Below are positions 1-6,328 of a stretch of 10,141 nucleotides of DNA, one piece after another (position 1 is the stretch's first letter; every line of letters starts with the position of its first letter). Both the position numbers and the translations under genes were made by a program. A model generated the notes under the pieces. That model did no database searches and was not told where the DNA came from. It saw nothing but the letters and a program-made list of their open reading frames with translations. The stretch is from Nitrospirota bacterium (GTDB lineage: Bacteria > Nitrospirota > Thermodesulfovibrionia > UBA6902), in the NCBI GenBank assembly GCA_015491705.1, contig WFVK01000336.1:1-10141 (forward strand), in the 5' to 3' direction.

Positions 1-114
1 CGTCTGGATATCATGCAGCGCGTAGTTTTCCGGGTCCGTTGAATAATGCAGGTAACCGATAAGCAGGGTGAAGGCAACAATGATGATTATATAATATTTC
101 TTTTGCTCACGCAT
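1..114 (-). CDS. N-terminus of a membrane protein, probably a sensor histidine kinase (partial)
   Basis: An open frame begins at the ATG complementary to 112-114 and runs off the window edge after 38 codons. It starts MREQKKYY, followed by an Ile/Val/Leu-rich membrane segment at about residues 8-21, then HYSTDPENYALHDIQ. From memory, a charged start, one membrane helix and an H-Y-S-x-x-P...ALHDI stretch is typical of multi-pass sensor histidine kinases of Geobacter/Nitrospirota type, in which several further helices precede the kinase core. No catalytic domain is in the window, so the family call is inference. Upstream sequence has only a weak GAGT as ribosome site. It lies on the same strand as the peroxidase gene, but the 227-base gap and a hairpin argue against one operon. 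Confidence 0.5.
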   Translation of the reverse strand, partial: MREQKKYYIIIIVAFTLLIGYLHYSTDPENYALHDIQT

Positions 115-270
115 TTTTTACTCAATATGCCGCCATCCGGAATCAGCGCAGGATTTTCAGGGCAATGTATTTATTCTAAAGGGAAGGGCTAAGAAATATC
201 CAGCGGAAGACATCGTTCGGCGGCAATCAGCGGAGAGAGTTTATGCAGGGGGATTGCCCGGCAAACAAAT

Positions 271-316
271 CTCCCCGCAATGACGGGGAACATGATTCAT
301 ATGTCATTGCGGGGAG
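271..316 (-). terminator. 14-bp perfect inverted repeat, probable terminator of the peroxidase gene
   Basis: The arms CTCCCCGCAATGAC (271-284) and GTCATTGCGGGGAG (303-316) are perfectly complementary around an 18-base loop. Read on the - strand, the stem starts 25 bases after the peroxidase stop codon and is followed by ATTTGTTT, a modest U-rich tract, so a rho-independent terminator is the simplest reading. The core GTCATTGCGGGGAG also resembles dispersed REP-like elements (GTCATTGCGAGGAG type) common in Desulfobacterota and Nitrospirota intergenic DNA, so it may be a repeat recruited as a terminator. A smaller palindrome, TTGCCCGGCAA (254-264), follows directly. Confidence 0.6.
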
Positions 317-341
317 TATATCAGTCTTTTAATGACGTTTT

Positions 342-1577
342 TTATCTTGACATGCCCCTCATACCCGTACCGCTGCACATATGACCGCCTGACAGGGCCT
401 CCAGAAAGGCCGTCAGATCATTTATCTCATCTTCATACCAGTCCCTGCTCCTTATCGCGGTAATAAGGGGGGATACCTCGCCGGCGTAGTCATCCTCATA
501 CGGGTCGGGGATGCCCGCAACAGTCCCCCGCACCACAAACTCCACCGCATCCCTGATCCTGCTGTACTTGCCGTTATGCATGTATGGGGCGGTGCACAGC
601 AGTTGCCTGAGGGTGGGCGTCTTGAATTTACCTATGTCGGAAGTTGACTTTGTCACATAATACCGTCCGAGGTCATATCCCTCATATCCCGGCAGGCCGG
701 TGTTGGGAAAGAGCGGCTCCCCGGTCGCATCGTTTGTGCCTGTTTCATATCCCTGTCTGAAGACGCCGATATTGTGGAAACCGCTGTCCGGATTCCCGGA
801 AGTCACATCCGTAAACAGAGGCTCCGGGTGGCACGCCGTGCAATTGCCCTTGCCTCTGAACAGGGCCAGACCTCTCAACTGTGCATCTGAAAGCGCGCCC
901 GTATTCCCCGCTGCATAGGAATCATAAGGGGAATCAAAGGCGAGGATTGTTCTCTCATATGATGCGATAGCCTTTCCTATCGCCTGGAAAACCACGGGAA
1001 CTTCGTATGAAGAGCCGATATACGGCGCAATCCCGGGAAACGCCCTGAGCAGGGCCTTGCGGTATCTGTAAAGCACGTAGCCGACAACATTTTCCGGCGT
1101 GTTATTCATCTCCAGAGGGTCCTGGATGGGTCCGAGGGCCTGCGCTTCGAGGCTGGTGCCCGGCAGGACGTCACCTGTTACAGGGTCTGTCAGGTACTGT
1201 GCCCTGCCGTCCCAGAACTGGCTGTGCTGATAGGCTGAATTGAACACCGTGGGGGAATTGCGTTTCCCCCGGCGGTTGTACACCCCTATGGAACGGATCT
1301 TTGCATCGGAAAAACCGAGCATGGGGCTGTGGCATGTAACACATGCCACCTTCGTACTGCCGGCATCCGGATCGGACAGATTACTGTCCATAAACAGCCT
1401 CATCCCGAGCTGAACCTTTGCAGGTGTAAGAGGGTTGGACTCCGGCACAGGCACGGGCACAGGCGGTTCAGGAGATTCATGCATCATACCCGCGACGCCA
1501 TACCCGGCAAAACCCAAAGTCATCACTATCAACATCAGTTTTAAAACAAAGCTTGCTTTCCCGGCATTGTTTGCCAT
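342..1577 (-). CDS. Di-haem cytochrome c peroxidase, CcpA/MauG family
   Basis: The 411-residue product is an exported di-haem protein expected to reduce H2O2 to water in the periplasm with electrons from a small cytochrome or quinol chain. A hydrophobic segment at about residues 11-30 is a signal peptide or membrane anchor, followed by a Pro/Val-rich linker (37-47). Haem sites are CVTCH (79-83) and CTACH (246-250). Family blocks are also seen: NSPTVFNSAY with FWDGRA (107-126), GPIQDPLEM (149-157), FKTPTLR (318-324) and APYMHNG (330-336). Length is slightly above the usual 320-370 because of the linker and a Cys/Met-containing tail (HMCSGTGMRGMSR). The start is supported by a strong AGGGAGGTG just upstream. 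It is monocistronic, with its own promoter and terminator. MauG-like oxidation of a protein substrate cannot be excluded, because the axial ligands were not resolved. Confidence 0.92.
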   Translation of the reverse strand: MANNAGKASFVLKLMLIVMTLGFAGYGVAGMMHESPEPPVPVPVPESNPLTPAKVQLGMRLFMDSNLSDPDAGSTKVACVTCHSPMLGFSDAKIRSIGVYNRRGKRNSPTVFNSAYQHSQFWDGRAQYLTDPVTGDVLPGTSLEAQALGPIQDPLEMNNTPENVVGYVLYRYRKALLRAFPGIAPYIGSSYEVPVVFQAIGKAIASYERTILAFDSPYDSYAAGNTGALSDAQLRGLALFRGKGNCTACHPEPLFTDVTSGNPDSGFHNIGVFRQGYETGTNDATGEPLFPNTGLPGYEGYDLGRYYVTKSTSDIGKFKTPTLRQLLCTAPYMHNGKYSRIRDAVEFVVRGTVAGIPDPYEDDYAGEVSPLITAIRSRDWYEDEINDLTAFLEALSGGHMCSGTGMRGMSR

Positions 1578-1662
1578 GAGACACCTCCCTTGTGATATTT
1601 TCAGGATAAAGATTTTACGGCAGGCTCTCCTGCCCGTTCATGCGACATAAAGGGATAGTTTC

Positions 1663-1691
1663 CTTATATCACAGTTACCGCGCTCTGTCAA
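1663..1691 (-). promoter_or_regulatory. sigma70-type promoter of the peroxidase gene
   Basis: On the - strand there is a consensus -35 TTGACA (complement of 1686-1691), a 17-base spacer and a -10 TATAAG (complement of 1663-1668). Expected transcription start is near 1656, giving a leader of roughly 80 bases before the ATG at 1577. Hexamers and spacing are near ideal and the site points at the only - strand gene nearby. Mapping is by eye only. Confidence 0.65.
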
Positions 1692-1699
1692 CTTGACAG
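1685..1699. promoter_or_regulatory. 15-base palindrome overlapping the peroxidase -35 box, candidate operator
   Basis: CTGTCAA (1685-1691) and TTGACAG (1693-1699) form a perfect inverted repeat around one central base. The - strand -35 hexamer is entirely inside it, so a dimeric regulator bound here would block RNA polymerase. It does not match the FNR/CRP consensus halves (TTGAT, TGTGA) well, and I cannot name the regulator. Self-complementarity of TTGACA makes part of the symmetry less surprising. Confidence 0.35.
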
Positions 1700-1904
1700 T
1701 TGCATAAATCATTGCGGCAGGATATGAGAGTCCCGCCGTAACACCTTTGCCTGAAATACGGATGAATCCTCAACATTGATTTTTAACCTGAATTGATGTT
1801 ATGTTGTAAAGTAGCGGGGCTGCCTTGATAAAGTGCCCTCTGAAACGTGCAGGCCGTGGGGCCGTTCTATTCATATAATTTACATGTACGGTGCAATAGC
1901 AAAC
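1700..1904. other. Intergenic stretch between the peroxidase promoter and the putative helicase remnant
   Basis: I see no credible gene here. A perfect TATAAT occurs on the + strand at 1874-1879, but no acceptable -35 lies 16-18 bases upstream (1850-1857 is GC-rich), so a promoter for the pilB transcript is only a possibility. The - strand frame across 1770-1967 encodes 65 residues with no recognisable family and no ribosome site, so it was not called. Confidence 0.3.
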
Positions 1905-2108
1905 CTTGCCGAGAGCCAGTGCGCCTACGAGTGTACTGCTGGTTAAATATAGGATGCAACCGGTCATTCCTGCTTCAGTTTTCTCAGTGAGCTGCCGAAT
2001 AGATATGTGGAAGAAGAGGACCTGTGCGCATTGTTAAGGAACGACAACAATGCCCGTAGCCGTTTGAATTATAAAAAGACAAAAGATTTCACCTCTGATT
2101 CCTTGTAA
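1905..2108 (+). pseudogene. Possible decayed 3' end of a UvrD/PcrA-type helicase gene
   Basis: In one + frame the stretch reads LAESQCAYECTAG, then two stops (TAA 1944-1946, TAG 1950-1952), then an uninterrupted 51 codons to TAA 2106-2108 that include FLSELPNRYVEEEDL. UvrD/PcrA helicases end with a Tyr/Ala-Glu-Ser-Arg/Tyr block followed by PSRF-x-x-E-L/I-P and an acidic V-E-E segment, and both parts are recognisable in the right order. The spacing is several residues too long, the Pro-Ser-Arg of the motif is missing, and nothing of the helicase core lies upstream. It is therefore either a remnant or a chance resemblance. The frame's stop is two bases before the pilB ATG. Confidence 0.22.
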
Positions 2109-2110
2109 TA

Positions 2111-3817
2111 ATGTCGGCAAAATTAGGGCAGTTGCTGGTAAGCAAAAATATAATCACGGAAGAACAACTGGCGCAGGCCGTTGACTTGCAGAAAAAGGAA
2201 GGCGGCCGTATAGTGTCGAACCTCATTAAGCTGGATTTTCTGAAGGAGGAGGTATTGGTGGATTTCCTCAGCAAACAGTATCATGTCCCTGCCGTCACCC
2301 TTTCTCCGCAGGAAATCGACCCTTCGGTCGTCAAGTTTATTCCATACGATGTCGCCCACAAATACCAGATATTCCCCATATCCAAAAACGGAGCCACACT
2401 GACAATCGCAATGACCGATCCCTCCAACTTCTTCGCCATAGATGACGTAAAATTCATGACAGGCTATGAGGTTCAGGCGGTTGTCGCCAGGGAATCGGCA
2501 ATAAAAGAGGCCATCGCCACACATTATGAACAATCAGTGGGCGAGCTTCAAAATGTGGTTGACAGTCTCACGGACTTCAGCGATGAGAATCTGGACCTCA
2601 TAAAGGAGACTGATGAAGATATTGACATCGGGGAACTGAAGAGCGCCACGGAAGACGCCCCTGTCGTGAAACTCGTTAATCTCATATTGAGTGAGGCCAT
2701 AACAAGAGGGGCAAGCGATATTCATATCGAACCCTATGAAAAGAGCCTCAGGGCGCGCTACAGGATTGACGGCGTGCTTTACGACATAATGCAGCCTCCC
2801 CTGAAGCTGAAGGCGGCGCTTACATCCCGTATAAAGATTATGTCGGAGCTTGATATTGCAGAGAGACGGCTCCCGCAGGACGGCAGGATCAAGCTGAAAA
2901 TAAAAGATAAGGCTGTTGACCTCCGCGTATCAACGCTGCCTACGCTCTTCGGTGAAAAGATCGTTATGAGGATCCTCGACAAAAGCAATCTGAACCTCGA
3001 TCTCACAAAGCTCGGTTTTGAGGAAAACGCCCTTAAAGACTTCAATGAGGCAATTCACTCCCCTTTCGGCATGGTGCTGGTAACCGGCCCTACCGGCAGT
3101 GGAAAGACCACCACACTGTATTCAGCACTGAGTACCGTCAACAGCGTGGATGTCAACATCATGACAGCCGAAGACCCCGTTGAATACAACCTGCACGGCA
3201 TAAACCAGGTTCATGTAAAGGAGGATATAGGCCTGACCTTTGCATCCGCCCTCAGATCATTTCTGAGGCAGGACCCCGACATTGTAATGGTCGGTGAGAT
3301 CAGGGACTTTGAAACAGCGGAGATCGCCGTCAAGGCGGCGCTGACCGGCCATCTCGTCCTCAGCACCCTCCATACCAATGATGCCCCGAGTACCATCTCA
3401 AGGCTTCTGAACATGGGAATCGAACCGTTCCTCGTTTCAGCGTCTGTCATTTTAATACTGGCGCAGAGGCTTTCCAGAAGAATCTGTGAACACTGCAAGG
3501 AAGAAGAAAAGATTCCGGAAAGCACATTGATAAATATAGGATTTTCAGGGGATGAAATCAACACCTTCAAGTGCTACAAGGGCAAGGGCTGCTCGGCGTG
3601 CAGTGATACAGGCTATAAAGGAAGGTTAGCCCTCTATGAGGTAATGCCGGTGAAGGAGGAAATAAAAGAGATGATACTGAAGGGGGCCTCAGCAGCGGAA
3701 ATAAAGAGGGAAGCGATCAGGCTCGGCATGAAGACGCTCAGAATGAGCGGGCTTACAAAGATCAAGGAAGGCCTGACCTCGGTGGAGGAAATCCTGAGGG
3801 TCACTTTTGCGGATTGA
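2111..3817 (+). CDS. pilB: Type IV pilus extension ATPase PilB
   Basis: The 568-residue product is the hexameric cytoplasmic ATPase that drives pilin assembly through PilC. An N-terminal MshEN/T2SSE_N domain (about 1-140) leads through an acidic linker (about 150-182) to the ATPase. Motifs are Walker A GPTGSGKT (326-333), Asp box TAEDPVEY (352-359), Walker B region IVMVGEIRD (391-399) and His box TGHLVLSTLHTND (412-424). A C-terminal Zn-type tetracysteine (C459, C462, C494, C497) separates PilB/GspE from PilT. GEIRD and full length (family about 560-570) favour PilB; a type II secretion GspE is less likely given pilT, pilC, pilS and pilR next door. The start fits the family N-terminus, but no Shine-Dalgarno is visible before the ATG; an upstream frame ends two bases before it, so coupling is possible. 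Confidence 0.95.
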   Translation: MSAKLGQLLVSKNIITEEQLAQAVDLQKKEGGRIVSNLIKLDFLKEEVLVDFLSKQYHVPAVTLSPQEIDPSVVKFIPYDVAHKYQIFPISKNGATLTIAMTDPSNFFAIDDVKFMTGYEVQAVVARESAIKEAIATHYEQSVGELQNVVDSLTDFSDENLDLIKETDEDIDIGELKSATEDAPVVKLVNLILSEAITRGASDIHIEPYEKSLRARYRIDGVLYDIMQPPLKLKAALTSRIKIMSELDIAERRLPQDGRIKLKIKDKAVDLRVSTLPTLFGEKIVMRILDKSNLNLDLTKLGFEENALKDFNEAIHSPFGMVLVTGPTGSGKTTTLYSALSTVNSVDVNIMTAEDPVEYNLHGINQVHVKEDIGLTFASALRSFLRQDPDIVMVGEIRDFETAEIAVKAALTGHLVLSTLHTNDAPSTISRLLNMGIEPFLVSASVILILAQRLSRRICEHCKEEEKIPESTLINIGFSGDEINTFKCYKGKGCSACSDTGYKGRLALYEVMPVKEEIKEMILKGASAAEIKREAIRLGMKTLRMSGLTKIKEGLTSVEEILRVTFAD

Positions 3818-3898
3818 TGCAAAATGGAATTTAAATCGCAGACAAAGCTTTTACTGCGGGCGATGGTTTAATGCAACTGTAAGGGAAGATTAAGGAGA

Positions 3899-3933
3899 GA
3901 TTCAGAACGATAATTAAAGGTTTTCTCTGAATC
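3899..3933. repeat. 8-bp inverted repeat in the pilB-pilT gap
   Basis: GATTCAGA (3899-3906) is perfectly complementary to TCTGAATC (3926-3933) across a 19-base A/T-rich loop. There is no U-run after the stem, so it is a poor intrinsic terminator. It lies about 40 bases before the sigma54-like element, where it could be a stabilising hairpin at the 3' end of a pilB transcript or a protein-binding site. The stem is short and AT-rich, so it could be chance. Confidence 0.3.
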
Positions 3934-3973
3934 ATCCGATTTATAAGCAGAATAAAATTATGTTTGAGAGAGA

Positions 3974-3989
3974 CGGCACTTGCTTTGTA
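3974..3989 (+). promoter_or_regulatory. sigma54-like (-24/-12) promoter upstream of pilT
   Basis: The stretch CGGCACTTGCTTTGTA matches the RpoN consensus TGGCACG-N4-TTGCW at GGCAC and TTG with the correct GG-N10-G spacing. It departs at T1 (C), G7 (T) and the -12 C (T). Predicted transcription start is near 4000, leaving a leader of about 23 bases that contains the GAGG ribosome site (4013-4016) before the pilT ATG. The cluster encodes a sigma54 activator (PilR), so independent sigma54 control of pilT-pilC-pilS-pilR is plausible. The non-consensus -12 base weakens the call. Confidence 0.4.
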
Positions 3990-4022
3990 CACAATTAACA
4001 CTTTGAATTTCCGAGGATAAAT

Positions 4023-5108
4023 ATGGCTACATTATATGATTTACTGAAAATCATGCTGGACAAAGACGCCTCTGACCTTCATATAAGCACGGGCTCACCG
4101 CCGCGCATACGTGTTGACGGCAAACTGACCGTTCTTAACAATGAACCGCCCCTCACCCCCGCTGATACGAAAGCCCTGTGCTACAGTGTGCTTACGGATG
4201 CCCAGAAACACAAATTCGAAGAGGAAAACGAGCTCGATCTTTCTTTCGGTGTGAAAGGACTGAGCCGTTTCAGGGGCAACATATTTGTACAGAGGGGAGC
4301 GGTGGCAGGGGCCTTCAGGGTGATACCCTATAAAATAAGGACCTTCAAGGAACTGGGGCTTCCCCCTGTAATAGAGAAGCTTGCAAAAAAACCACGGGGA
4401 CTCATCCTTGTGACAGGGCCTACGGGCAGCGGCAAGTCCTCCACATTAGCCGCCATTATCGACAAGATCAATGCTGAACGCCGGGAACATATTATAACAA
4501 TTGAAGATCCCGTGGAATATCTCCACCCTCATAAGAGCTGCCTGGTGAACCAACGGGAGGTTAATGCTGATACGGCCTCTTTCAAGTCCGCCCTCCGGTA
4601 TGTTTTAAGGCAGGATCCCGACATCGTGCTTATCGGCGAGATGAGGGATATTGAAACCATAGAGGCCGCGCTTACCGTTGCGGAGACGGGCCACCTGACC
4701 CTTGCGACACTGCATACAAACAACACCATACAGACCATCAACAGGATAATAGATGTATTCCCCGCGCACCAGCAGGAACAGATACGCGTACAGCTTTCGT
4801 TCGTCCTGGAAGGGATAATCGCCCAGCAGCTTATACCCCGGAAAAACGGCAGGGGAAGGGTGCTGGCAGTGGAAATTTTCATCCCCACACCTGCCATAAG
4901 GAACCTTATCAGGGAAGACAAGATACACCAGATCTACTCCATGATGCAGGCGGGGCAGTCTAAGTTCGAGATGCAGACAATGAACCAGTCGCTGTTTGAA
5001 TTATACAAAAAAGGTGAGTTATCCTATGAAGATGCGCTTGGCAAATCCACCATACCTGAAGAACTCCTTAATATGATGCAGCGCTCTAACTTGGGAAAAG
5101 GGAGATAA
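4023..5108 (+). CDS. pilT: Type IV pilus retraction ATPase PilT
   Basis: The 361-residue product is the hexameric cytoplasmic ATPase that powers pilus disassembly and twitching. A short PAS-like N-terminal domain (about 1-100) is followed by the ATPase core: Walker A GPTGSGKS (132-139), Asp box TIEDPVEY (159-166), Walker B region IVLIGEMRD (201-209) and His box TGHLTLATLHTN (222-233). The PilT hallmark AIRNLIRE (291-298), needed for retraction in studied homologues, is intact. There is no tetracysteine and no MshEN domain, unlike PilB. Length is typical (about 345-370). The start has GAGG six bases upstream and gives the standard N-terminus MATLYDLLKIM. The stop is one base before the pilC ATG, so the two are surely co-translated. 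Confidence 0.96.
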   Translation: MATLYDLLKIMLDKDASDLHISTGSPPRIRVDGKLTVLNNEPPLTPADTKALCYSVLTDAQKHKFEEENELDLSFGVKGLSRFRGNIFVQRGAVAGAFRVIPYKIRTFKELGLPPVIEKLAKKPRGLILVTGPTGSGKSSTLAAIIDKINAERREHIITIEDPVEYLHPHKSCLVNQREVNADTASFKSALRYVLRQDPDIVLIGEMRDIETIEAALTVAETGHLTLATLHTNNTIQTINRIIDVFPAHQQEQIRVQLSFVLEGIIAQQLIPRKNGRGRVLAVEIFIPTPAIRNLIREDKIHQIYSMMQAGQSKFEMQTMNQSLFELYKKGELSYEDALGKSTIPEELLNMMQRSNLGKGR

Positions 5109-5109
5109 A

Positions 5110-6315
5110 ATGGCAACAGTATTCAGATGGACGGGAAAATCGCCCAAGGGGGAGATTGTAAAGGGCGAACTGACATCCAACTCCAAGGAGGAGGTGAAAT
5201 CCTATCTCAGGAAACAACGTATAATACCCACAAAAATCTCCCCGAAACCGAAACCGCTGTTTAGTTCCTTCGGCGGCAGTGTCAAAGACAAGGACCTGGT
5301 CATCTTTACAAGACAGTTTGCAACCATGATAGGCGCCGGCCTTCCGCTGATACAGGCCCTGGAGATTCTGTCAAAACAGACTGAAAACAAGGCATTCGCA
5401 AAGAAGATCACAGAAATAAAGACCGACGTGGAAGGCGGCTCGACATTCGCCGACGCACTGAAAAAGCATCCACGGGTCTTTTCAGAACTCTATACAAACA
5501 TGGTGGCCGCGGGCGAGGCGGGCGGCATTCTCGATACCATCCTTGTCAGACTGGCGACTTATATAGAAAAGGCGCAGCAGCTCAAGAGAAAGGTCAAGGG
5601 TGCAATGATATACCCCTCTGTCGTTATTTCAGTCGCCGTACTGGTTATCGTGGTTATCATGATTTATGTCGTGCCTACATTCTCCCAGATGTTCACACAG
5701 CTCGGAGGAACCCTGCCCATGCCAACACAGATTGTCATCAACATGAGCAATTTCCTCGGAGGGACCGGCGGACTGGTAATACTTGCAAGTCTTATAGGTT
5801 TTGCGATATTCATAGTCCAGTTCAGGCGGACCGAAAGAGGCAAAAGAATTACTGACAGCATAATGCTGAAATTTCCCATTATCGGCGTCCTCCTGAGAAA
5901 GGTCGCGGTTGCAAAGTTCACCAGGACACTCGGTACGCTGGTAAGCAGCGGCGTGCCCATCCTCGACGGCCTTAACATAACGGCGAGGACCGCCGGCAAC
6001 AAAGTGATCGAGAAAGCGGTCCTGGATGTCAGGCAGGGAGTCTCCGAGGGAAAAACCATAGCCGAGCCGTTAGCCGGATCAAAGGTCTTCCCGCCGATGG
6101 TCACGCAGATGATAGCTGTCGGAGAGTCCACAGGCGCCCTGGACAGCATGCTCGAGAAGATTGCGGATTTTTACGATGATGAAGTCGACAATGCAGTCGC
6201 CAATCTTACATCAATGATTGAGCCGGTGCTCATGGTCTTTCTCGGCGGTTCGATCGGTTTTATAGTCGTCGCGATGTATCTGCCGATCTTCAAGCTCATA
6301 ACGCTTATCAACTGA
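5110..6315 (+). CDS. pilC: Type IV pilus inner-membrane platform protein PilC
   Basis: The 401-residue polytopic protein is the platform on which PilB and PilT act to add or remove pilin subunits. It has the two GspF/T2SSF repeats, about 66-190 and 269-392, each with an R/K-F-T-R...L-x-S/G-A/G-x-P start (FTRQFATMIGAGLPL, then FTRTLGTLVSSGVPI). Each also has a V/A-GE-S/A-G signature (AAGEAGG at 133-139 and VGESTGALD at 337-345). Membrane segments are near 169-189, 218-237 and 372-392. A cytoplasmic N-terminal stretch FRWTGKSPKGEIVKGEL is normal for the family. AAGGGAG at the end of pilT is its ribosome site. Length is typical (about 400-410). Confidence 0.95.
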   Translation: MATVFRWTGKSPKGEIVKGELTSNSKEEVKSYLRKQRIIPTKISPKPKPLFSSFGGSVKDKDLVIFTRQFATMIGAGLPLIQALEILSKQTENKAFAKKITEIKTDVEGGSTFADALKKHPRVFSELYTNMVAAGEAGGILDTILVRLATYIEKAQQLKRKVKGAMIYPSVVISVAVLVIVVIMIYVVPTFSQMFTQLGGTLPMPTQIVINMSNFLGGTGGLVILASLIGFAIFIVQFRRTERGKRITDSIMLKFPIIGVLLRKVAVAKFTRTLGTLVSSGVPILDGLNITARTAGNKVIEKAVLDVRQGVSEGKTIAEPLAGSKVFPPMVTQMIAVGESTGALDSMLEKIADFYDDEVDNAVANLTSMIEPVLMVFLGGSIGFIVVAMYLPIFKLITLIN

Positions 6316-6328
6316 TCCCCTCCGCGAT

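Noticed and set aside
173..200. - strand TAGAAT as a -10 for the partial kinase gene
   Set aside because: No acceptable -35 hexamer at 16-18 bases, so it was not called a promoter.
201..234. Direct repeat CAGCGGA at 201-207 and 228-234
   Set aside because: Seven bases is within chance expectation and no further units are present.
1890..1942. GCAAACC followed by a small hairpin, reminiscent of a GEMM (c-di-GMP-I) riboswitch, about 215 bases before pilB
   Set aside because: The conserved GACGCAAAGCC segment and the second receptor helix are missing; only the GCAAACC string and a wobble-rich hairpin (CAGTGCG with TGTACTG) are seen. A covariance-model search would decide it.
1770..1967. Open - strand frame of 65 codons
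   Set aside because: No ribosome site or recognisable family; the competing + strand reading looks more protein-like.
5664..6149. 161-codon antisense frame within pilC
   Set aside because: It is fully inside a well-conserved gene on the other strand and its Ser/Thr/Pro/Leu-rich composition is typical of an antisense shadow.
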